Source: Thiomicrorhabdus aquaedulcis (GTDB taxonomy: Bacteria; Pseudomonadota; Gammaproteobacteria; Thiomicrospirales; Thiomicrospiraceae). Taken from it: a stretch of DNA of 64,000 nucleotides. Both the position numbers and the translations under genes were made by a program. The stretch lies in assembly GCF_004001325.1 (NCBI RefSeq), contig NZ_AP018722.1, positions 1,860,001 through 1,924,000 of the forward strand, read 5' to 3'. The notes under the pieces are model-generated. The model did not search any database and was not told the origin of the DNA. It saw only the letters and a program-made list of their open reading frames with translations. Positions 57,509-64,000 of the stretch are shown here, one piece after another; the stretch's first letter is position 1; each line of letters opens with the position of its first letter.

Positions 57509-57770
57509 AGTCGCGTTAAGCACCCCTTGACCATAGAAGTCCAATTTTTTGCGCTACCGCATCTTAAGTACGCTTTGTTAAAAAACCAATAACCTTTGAG
57601 TAAAATCTGGTGTTATACTAAAAACGAATACAGTTTTAAGCGCCGCCAATTTATAATAATTGGCCTTCAAGAAAAGAACTCCGTATAAATAAAAACGGTC
57701 TCTAACTCTTGACCAGCCTTAAAATTTAGCACAACCTCATCGCAAAATTACAAAACCAAGGAGCGATACC

Positions 57771-58106
57771 ATGCAAATCAATATCACAGGCCACCACATT
57801 GACGTTACCGACGCACTTCGTAACTACGTTACCGAAAAAATGGGCAAACTTGCACGTCACTTTGATCACGTTACCAACGTTCACGTCATTTTGACCGTTG
57901 AAAAACAAGAGCAAAAAGCCGAAGCCACCGTTCACGTTTCTGGTGCAGATTTATTTGCCCACCACATCACGGATGATATGTATGCTTCTTTAGACGGTTT
58001 AGTGGATAAATTAGACCGCCAAATCATCAAACACAAAGAAAAAATTAGCAGCCACAACCAAAAATCCGGTGGCGTTAAAAACATGCTGGTAGCTGAAGAA
58101 GCGTAA
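57771..58106 (+). CDS. hpf: Ribosome hibernation-promoting factor, short form
   Basis: 111 residues of the HPF/YfiA (sigma-54 modulation) family, with QINITGHHIDVTDALRNYV and a basic, dsRNA-binding-like surface. Short form without the C-terminal dimerisation domain. Binds the 30S subunit and helps form inactive ribosome dimers in stationary cells. AAGGAG precedes the ATG. The 262 bp upstream (57509-57770) holds no gene; TTATACT near 57612 is the only -10-like element noted. Confidence 0.93.
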   Translation: MQINITGHHIDVTDALRNYVTEKMGKLARHFDHVTNVHVILTVEKQEQKAEATVHVSGADLFAHHITDDMYASLDGLVDKLDRQIIKHKEKISSHNQKSGGVKNMLVAEEA

Positions 58107-58128
58107 TTAAACTACCTTTCAAGCACAT

Positions 58129-58156
58129 AAAAAAACGCCTTACGGCGTTTTTTTTT
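58129..58156 (+). terminator. hpf terminator
   Basis: Short stem ACGCC/GGCGT with A and T tracts on both sides, ending in nine T. Confidence 0.85.
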
Positions 58157-58283
58157 ACCTAACAAGACTGTATACAATTATTTTACATAACACCCCGCCA
58201 GTTGCACATACATGTCATATTGTATTGCTACAATACAGAGTTGTATAAACAATTTAAATCAAGGCCTTTGCACAGGAGTCCAC

Positions 58284-59642
58284 ATGGCGCAAACTTTTCC
58301 GTCCATTGACAAAGCCAAACTGACCGAACAACTTCTGCGTGCCGTAGACGCACAAAGCTACGAGCTTATTAAAGATTTGTTTGCGCATTTGGTGGCCGAA
58401 GAAATTGCCGAACTGCTCGAATCAACTCCACCTAAAGCCCGTCATGAACTTTGGGCGTGCATTGACCCTGAGCAACAAGGCGAAATTCTTACTCACACCA
58501 ACGATGAAGTACGCGCCAGCATTCTCGAAAAACTCGAAGCGCACGAAATTGTTGAAATGACCGAGGAGCTCGAAACCGACGACATCACCGACATTGTTCA
58601 ATCGCTGGATAAAGATGGTCAAAAAGCCTTTTTAGAAGCGCTTCCCGATGAAGACCGCTCGGCCATAGAAACCGCTCTAACCTTTCCCGAGGACACCGCC
58701 GGGGGAATGATGAGCGATGACTTCATCTCTATTCGTGCCGACATCAGCTTGGACGTGGTACTGCGTTATTTACGCAAGCTGGGTAAACTTCCCGAATCGA
58801 CCATTGAATTATTTGTGCGTGATCGTGATGACCACTATGTGGGCACGCTCAAACTTACCACCCTGCTCACCACCGATGGCGACACCTTAGTGGCCGATGT
58901 ACTCGAAACCGACCGTCCGGTAATTCACGCATTTATGCCCGAAAAAGAAGTGGCGCAATTGTTCGAAAAAAAGGACTTAATTTCAGCCGCCGTTGTTAAC
59001 GATCATAACCAAATATTAGGGCGTGTTACCATTGATGACGTGGTAGATATTATTCGTGAAGAAGCCGAACACGCGCAAATGGCCAGCGCAGGTTTGGACG
59101 AAGACGAAGACATTTTTGCCCCCGCACAGCGCGCCGCCAAACGACGCACCTTTTGGCTGGGTATTAACTTAATTACCGCTATTTTTGCCTCAATGGTTAT
59201 TGGGTTATTTGAAGCCTCCATTGAAAAAATTGTAGCTCTTGCCGTGCTTATGCCCATTATCGCGAGCATGGGCGGCATTGCCGGTACGCAAACGGCCACC
59301 ATTGTTATCCGAGCCTTGGCCACGGGTAAATTAGGTAAAAGCAACAGTCGTTCTTTGCTTATAAAAGAAACCAGTGTAGGCTTTTTAAACGGTGTTATTT
59401 GGGCGGCGGTAACCGGTCTTGCCGTACAATTGTGGTTTGACGATTGGGCACTTAGCGCCATATTTGCCACCGCCATGATGATAAACCTTTTGGCCGCTGC
59501 GTTTGCGGGCGCGATGATTCCATTGGTATTGCAGCGGATGAAAATTGACCCCGCCCTAGCCTCTGGACTGATGCTTACCACCGTGACCGATTCGTTAGGT
59601 TTTTTTGTCTTTTTAGGCTTAGCGACAATTGTTTTAATTTAA
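58284..59642 (+). CDS. mgtE: Magnesium transporter MgtE
   Basis: 452 residues: an N-terminal superhelical domain (about 10-130), a CBS pair (about 140-260, with DDFISIRADISLDVVLRYLRK) and five helices at the C-terminus with the pore motifs MPIIASMGGIAGTQT and NGVIWAAVTG. The CBS and N domains gate the pore by internal magnesium in known members. The ATG at 58284 with AGGAG at about 6 bases is chosen over an upstream ATG at 58212 that adds 24 atypical residues. CCTTTGCAC just upstream (58263) resembles a MITE end but is short. Confidence 0.93.
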   Translation: MAQTFPSIDKAKLTEQLLRAVDAQSYELIKDLFAHLVAEEIAELLESTPPKARHELWACIDPEQQGEILTHTNDEVRASILEKLEAHEIVEMTEELETDDITDIVQSLDKDGQKAFLEALPDEDRSAIETALTFPEDTAGGMMSDDFISIRADISLDVVLRYLRKLGKLPESTIELFVRDRDDHYVGTLKLTTLLTTDGDTLVADVLETDRPVIHAFMPEKEVAQLFEKKDLISAAVVNDHNQILGRVTIDDVVDIIREEAEHAQMASAGLDEDEDIFAPAQRAAKRRTFWLGINLITAIFASMVIGLFEASIEKIVALAVLMPIIASMGGIAGTQTATIVIRALATGKLGKSNSRSLLIKETSVGFLNGVIWAAVTGLAVQLWFDDWALSAIFATAMMINLLAAAFAGAMIPLVLQRMKIDPALASGLMLTTVTDSLGFFVFLGLATIVLI

Positions 59643-59786
59643 GCGGTTTTAATTTGCCTTTAAAACCCTGACAACAGCATGACGGTTTTAACATTCTGCT
59701 TAAAATTACTTGAACGCAAGGGATATTACCCTTATAAATGTCACAATTATTTAATTAATACAAACACCCTAAATGAGAATTTTTGC

Positions 59787-60431
59787 ATGAATAAAAAACT
59801 ATTAAGCCTTTTTATCGCGGGCGGTTTAATCACCTTAACAGGTTGTTCAACCAACCAATACAAAACCGAAGAGGAGCGCGGTACTGAAAAAAACGTTATT
59901 ACGGCCGCTGCCGCAATTGGTGGGATGTTAGCCGCTAACGCCCTAGGTGTGGACAGCAACATCGGCAAGGTAGCTGTAGGCGCAATTACTGGATTTACCG
60001 CCCGTGCGGTGTACGATGAAGTCAACAAAGGCACAGCATCTGATCCAAATACTACAGTTACGCCGGTCCAAATTGATGGCCAGCAGTACATTCAAGTTGA
60101 AGTAAAAAACGTCAACTTTCAGTCAGGCTCTGCCAATTTAGCCCCCAGCGAGTTAGGCCGTTTATTGCCCATCATTCAAACCATGACCAGTCATCCTAAT
60201 ACAAAGGTTCATATTGAAGGCCACACCGATTCAGACGGCTCTAATGAATTTAACCAACAACTGTCTGACAGCCGAGCACGCAATGTGTCGTTTTATTTAA
60301 TGGACAATGGCATCAGCCGTGATCGCATTGTCACCTATGGCTACGGCGAAGAACGCCCCATTGCCAGCAACAGCACCCCAGAAGGCAAACGTGAAAACCG
60401 TCGCGTAACCTTTTTAATTAGCGAAAACTAA
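59787..60431 (+). CDS. OmpA-family lipoprotein
   Basis: 214 residues. The lipobox LTGCS near residue 19-23 predicts a lipid-modified Cys. A Gly/Ala-rich segment (about 35-75) looks like a glycine-zipper. The C-terminal OmpA domain (about 105-212) has IEGHTDSDGSNEFNQQLSDSRARNV and YGYGEERPI, the peptidoglycan-binding residues (Asp and Arg) included. It probably anchors outer membrane to cell wall. The start at 59787 removes 36 upstream residues that lack a signal form. Confidence 0.88.
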   Translation: MNKKLLSLFIAGGLITLTGCSTNQYKTEEERGTEKNVITAAAAIGGMLAANALGVDSNIGKVAVGAITGFTARAVYDEVNKGTASDPNTTVTPVQIDGQQYIQVEVKNVNFQSGSANLAPSELGRLLPIIQTMTSHPNTKVHIEGHTDSDGSNEFNQQLSDSRARNVSFYLMDNGISRDRIVTYGYGEERPIASNSTPEGKRENRRVTFLISEN

Positions 60432-60485
60432 GCCGTTGTCTTGAGTGGTTATTTAAAACCAAAACGGATCTATTGTGAACATTTA

Positions 60486-60497
60486 ACCAGGCCTGGT
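60486..60497. repeat. ACCAGGCCTGGT palindrome, copy 18
   Basis: Exact copy, first part of a ~55-bp stretch repeated at 62829-62884 in direct orientation on the other side of the GGDEF-EAL gene. Confidence 0.9.
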
Positions 60498-60512
60498 CAA
60501 AGCCCTAAACCC

Positions 60513-60541
60513 AAAAGCCACTCAATTGAGTGGCTTTTTAT
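60513..60541. terminator. Bidirectional terminator after OmpA-like gene and GGDEF-EAL gene
   Basis: AAAAGCCACTCAA and its complement with A and T tracts. Overlaps the stop codon of the minus-strand GGDEF-EAL gene. The same stem is at 62847. Confidence 0.85.
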
Positions 60542-62681
60542 GCGCTTAATAGCCCCACAAAGGCTTTTAATTGTAAAAGCGACAATGGCTTACTAAAAAA
60601 ATAACCTTGAAACTGCCTACAACCAAAAAGCAATAACTGATTAAACTGCTCCTCTGTTTCAACGCCCTCGGCTATGACCCCAATCCCAAAGTTTTTACTT
60701 AAATCGACAATGGCTTTAACCATAATAGAATCCGACTCATCGGTCATTAAATCCCTAATAAAAGATTGGTCGATTTTAATTTCGTTTACCGGCAGACGCT
60801 TTAAATAGCTTAACGAAGAATAACCGGTACCGAAGTCATCCAGCGAAATATGAATACCCAGCTCTTTAAGCACGTGCAATTTATGAATCGTATCGACAAC
60901 ATCGTTTAACAATACACTTTCTGTAATTTCAAGTTTAAGCTGGGCAGGCTTTAGCCCCGCTTGTTTTACAATTTCACAGACTTGTTCAATAAAATTAGGT
61001 TGCCACAGTTGTTTGGCGCTGATGTTGACACTGACGGTCATATCTTTAAGTATTGGATGACTTTGCCAACTCGTTATTTGCTGGCAAGCATGCGTTAACA
61101 CCCATATACCAAGCGGTAAAATCAACCCTGTTTCCTCGGCCATCGGAATAAAGTCCGAGGGTGAAATGTACTCGACCAACGCCAAATCCTTGTTTGGACT
61201 TGGCACGGGCCAACGAATTAAGGCCTCTAAGCCAATAATGCGTCGTTCGTCATTAAACTGTGGCTGGTAAAAAAGCTCAAATTGATTTTGACCGATGGCC
61301 TTACGAAAATTATTTTGTAACTGTTGAGCCGCCCAAAGGTCTTGTTGCATGCTGGGGTCAAATATCACCGTTTGGTTACGACCCTCGGTTTTAGCACGAT
61401 ACAGTGCTAAATCTGCCAACTTTAACAGCTCATCCACCTCGGTAAAATTGCGGCCGTTAAAAATGACCACCCCAATACTGGCGGTTAACTGATGCTCAAC
61501 ATGAATGCCTTTTTCAACCCCTGGTATATTAGACGTTAAAAAAAACGGCTTAGACAAAGCCATGTGAACGTGTTTTGCAATATCAAATACTTGCTGAGCG
61601 GCAGCCGAATGATTTAAATCAAGCTTATTAATCACCATGACAAATTCATCACCACCAAAACGCGCAATGGTATTTTCTTGAACAATGGCCGCTTTTAATC
61701 GATGTGCCACCTCAACCAACAATAAATCGCCAAATGCATGACCTTGTGTGTCGTTAAGCATTTTAAAATTATCTAAATCCAAAAACATCACCGCCGCAAC
61801 AGAATGATGTTGTTGGTTATAAATAATAGTACGCTCTAGGCATTGGTGTAACAAACGACGGTTAGGCAAAGAGGTTAAAGGGTCATAAAAAGCAAGTTGT
61901 TCAATTTGATGTTTATCGTATTTTTGTTGCGTAATGTCCTGCGCCGCGCCAATCATTCTAAGCGGTTTGCCCAAGGCGTCCCGTTCAACCACCTCACCCC
62001 GATCAAGCACCCAAATAACCTGACCATCGGGGCGATGAATCCTAAACTCAGCACAATATTTTGAATCGCCTTCAAGACAGTTTTTAAGTGCCGTTTGCAC
62101 CTTGGCACGGTCCTCAACCAAAATACACGCTTCAAAATCATCAAAGCTAGACTGACTTTCATTTAAACCCGTTAAGGTGAACCAATACTGGTTGTGAAAC
62201 ACTTTTCCGGCATTAATATCCCAATCCCAAACACCTTCTTGTGTTGTTTCAAGCACGTAGTTTAGGCGTTTTTCATTAAACTCGGCTTGAATTTTAAGCC
62301 GCTTAATGTCGGTGATATCTTTGGCAATCACCAAAATATTCACCTCTTCATCGGCATTTTTAAAGGGCACTTTGTACGATAAAAAATGCCTAACCTCGCC
62401 GGTTTTGGCGTCGGTTGAATCTTCGTAAACCACTTCGGCTTTAAAAGAGCGCATCACCGCTTGAACATTTTCTAAGAAAAAATTGGACTGCTCTTGATTG
62501 CCGGTAAAATAGCCATCGTCATGTCCGAGCATTTTATCTGGGGTTGTATTGTAGAGGGTTGCACAGGCTTGATTGGCGTAAATAAATTTACCGTGCCAAT
62601 TTTTACAATAATTGGGTCTGTATTGGTGTTGATGATTAGCTCCAAAAAGGCAACTCTTTCTTGCTCTGTCATTGGCTTCAT
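60538..62681 (-). CDS. PAS-GGDEF-EAL cyclic-di-GMP protein (one-base frameshift near start)
   Basis: Predicted c-di-GMP enzyme of about 715 residues with two PAS domains (about 10-125 and 130-255), GGDEF (about 265-435) and EAL (about 450-705). The GGDEF site is RFGGDEFV; the upstream inhibitory-site position reads VQEN, not RxxD. EAL residues seem complete: EALIRW, NISAKQL, EITES, DDFGTGYSSLSYL, KIDQSF and EGVET, so it may be mainly a phosphodiesterase. The N-terminus needs one extra T in the run at 62600-62604 (A on the coding strand): this joins MKPMTEQERVAFLELIINTN to KNWHGKFIYANQACATLY, a normal PAS start. Confidence 0.88.
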
Positions 62682-62828
62682 AACACAACACTCTTGCTTT
62701 AATGTTTAGTATTGTAGTCTAGCCTAAACGCTTTTAAAAGAGTGCTACATCAAACAAAAACTCAATTCTAAATAAGTCTAAATAAGAACAAAATAACGAA
62801 AATAACACTATTTTTAAACCTGACTTTG

Positions 62829-62840
62829 ACCAGGCCTGGT
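62829..62840. repeat. ACCAGGCCTGGT palindrome, copy 19
   Basis: Exact copy, extended to TTTGACCAGGCCTGGTCAAA. Seven bases later a 46-bp perfect palindrome begins. Confidence 0.9.
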
Positions 62841-62846
62841 CAAATG

Positions 62847-62892
62847 CCATAAACCAAAAAGCCACTCAATTGAGTGGCTTTTTGGTTTATGG
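62847..62892. terminator. 46-bp perfect palindrome, prfC terminator
   Basis: Reads CCATAAACCAAAAAGCCACT and onward, fully self-complementary over 23-bp arms with no loop. It lies about 37 bp beyond the prfC stop on the minus strand. Its central stem is identical to that of the terminator at 60513. Confidence 0.85.
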
Positions 62893-62929
62893 CTGCTGGC
62901 TCTTGATTGTTGATTATTGAGAACAACAA

Positions 62930-64000
62930 TCAGTGTTCGCGAATGGCCACAAATTTAAGATTAGGCCAACGCTCTTCTATTAGGCTTAAATTAACGCGCG
63001 TAGGCGCAATGTACACCAACTGGTCTGCTCCGTCGTAGGCGACGTTTTCGACCACTTTGGCGGTAAATTTTTCAATTTCGGCCGGTTCTCCCACCACCCA
63101 ACGGGCGGTGGAAACGTTAACGGGTTCAAATAAGCAATTTACGTTGTATTCGTCCATTAAACGCTGTGCGACCACTTCAAATTGCAAAATACCCACTGCG
63201 CCCAAAATTAAATCGTTGTTGCTCACTGGGCGAAACAGCTGGGTTGCCCCTTCTTCGGACAACTGCGTTAAGCCTTTTTGCAGCGATTTCATTTTCATGG
63301 GGTCTTTTAAACGCGCCCGACGAAACAGCTCGGGGGCAAAGTTAGGAATCCCGGTAAACTTCAAATCTTCACCCTGGGTAAAGGTGTCACCAATTTTTAT
63401 GGTGCCGTGGTTGTGCAAGCCAATAATATCACCCGGAAACGCCTCTTCGGCCTGTTCACGCTTATTGGCCAAAAACGTAATGGCTTTACTCACTTTAACT
63501 TCTTTACCCAGACGTACGTGTTTAAGCTTCATGCCTTTTTCGTATTGCCCAGAAACAATGCGCATAAACGCAACACGGTCACGGTGCGCGGGATCCATAT
63601 TGGCCTGAATTTTAAAGATAAATCCGGTTAGTTTCTCTTCACTGGGCGACACCGTGCGTGTTTCGGTGTCGCGCCCACGCGGTTGGGGTGCGTATTTCAC
63701 AAATCCGTCCAACAACTCTTGCAAGCCAAAGTTGTTTACCGCCGAGCCAAAAAACACCGGAGTGAGTTCGCCGGCTAAAAATGCCTTTAAATCAAATTCA
63801 TGGCTCGCACCGCGCACCAGCTCAATCTCATCGCGCAACTCTTGCGCCTGAGCGCCAATAAGCTCATCCAAGCGCGGATTATTAATTCCAGCAATTAACT
63901 CGCCTTCGGCCGCACGCAAGGTATCGGTCACGGCAAACAAGCGAATGGTGTCGTTATAAAGGTGATAAATCCCCTTAAAACGTTTACCCATACCAATTGG
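62930..64000 (-). CDS. prfC: Peptide chain release factor 3, 3' part
   Basis: GTPase that recycles RF1 and RF2 from the ribosome. The visible part runs from [14 protein letters not shown], which in the family follows the G domain, to the end; the G domain lies outside the window. Landmarks: [38 protein letters not shown] and [14 protein letters not shown]. No frame break is seen. Confidence 0.95.
   Translation of the reverse strand, partial: PIGMGKRFKGIYHLYNDTIRLFAVTDTLRAAEGELIAGINNPRLDELIGAQAQELRDEIELVRGASHEFDLKAFLAGELTPVFFGSAVNNFGLQELLDGFVKYAPQPRGRDTETRTVSPSEEKLTGFIFKIQANMDPAHRDRVAFMRIVSGQYEKGMKLKHVRLGKEVKVSKAITFLANKREQAEEAFPGDIIGLHNHGTIKIGDTFTQGEDLKFTGIPNFAPELFRRARLKDPMKMKSLQKGLTQLSEEGATQLFRPVSNNDLILGAVGILQFEVVAQRLMDEYNVNCLFEPVNVSTARWVVGEPAEIEKFTAKVVENVAYDGADQLVYIAPTRVNLSLIEERWPNLKFVAIREH

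Noticed and set aside
57509-57770. Remnant of rpoN between lptB and hpf
   Set aside because: The stretch has many stops in all frames and no segment resembling sigma-54 motifs such as the RpoN box.

Overview
The window is chromosomal DNA of a gammaproteobacterium. Gene content and order (mlaFEDCB-ibaG-murA-hisGD, yrbG-kdsC-lptCAB-hpf-mgtE, ffh-rpsP-rimM-trmD-rplS, petABC, DsrE-like protein, long-type PstC/PstA) fit a free-living, probably sulfur-oxidising lineage such as the Thiomicrospira/Hydrogenovibrio/Thiomicrorhabdus group. That placement is an inference from gene order and protein character, not a database result. No rRNA, tRNA, CRISPR array, prophage or complete insertion sequence was seen.

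Layout. 1-1.8 kb: 3' end of a DsrE-like gene, a bacterial voltage-gated sodium channel, a small 2Fe-2S ferredoxin. 1.9-12.8 kb: a phosphate block with PstS, a PiT transporter, and on the minus strand pstC-pstA-pstB-phoU-phoB-phoR, with Pho-box-like sites before pstS and pit. 13.2-20.1 kb: a nitrogen block of glnA, glnE, a membrane-linked methyltransferase, glnK and amtB, with sigma-54 type promoters in front of glnA and glnK. 20.3-22.2 kb: an orphan FliL-like protein, an unknown protein and a short flagellin. 22.3-31.6 kb: valS, an SH3-domain membrane protein, DsbC/G, XerD, and the rplS-trmD-rimM-rpsP-ffh group. 31.9-40.3 kb: CcsA-like protein, CNNM/CorC protein, inositol-monophosphatase family enzyme, hybrid histidine kinase, FadL-type porin, RadA. 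40.4-43.9 kb: cytochrome bc1 (petABC) and a Nif3-like protein. 44-53.4 kb: hisD, hisG, murA, ibaG, an ABC-2 exporter, the Mla phospholipid transport operon and a DUF72-like protein. 53.9-59.6 kb: yrbG, kdsC, lptC, lptA, lptB, hpf, mgtE. 59.8-64 kb: an OmpA-like lipoprotein, a GGDEF-EAL protein and the 3' part of prfC.

Two repeat systems run through the window. The first is an exact 12-bp palindrome, ACCAGGCCTGGT, present 19 times (14 between genes, 5 inside genes) and often the core of much longer perfect palindromes at terminators; it resembles in style the HIP1 or DNA-uptake repeats of other bacteria but has a sequence I do not recognise. The second is a MITE family with inverted ends starting GAGACCTTTGCACGAG, with three well preserved copies and several decayed ones.

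The assembly seems to lack single bases in homopolymer runs. At least eight places (valS/SH3 junction, xerD, petA, mlaE, kdsC, lptB twice, GGDEF-EAL) need exactly one extra base in a run to restore a full-length conserved protein. The apparent valS-SH3 fusion and several apparently broken essential genes are most likely sequence errors. Coordinates below describe the restored genes and name the run involved.
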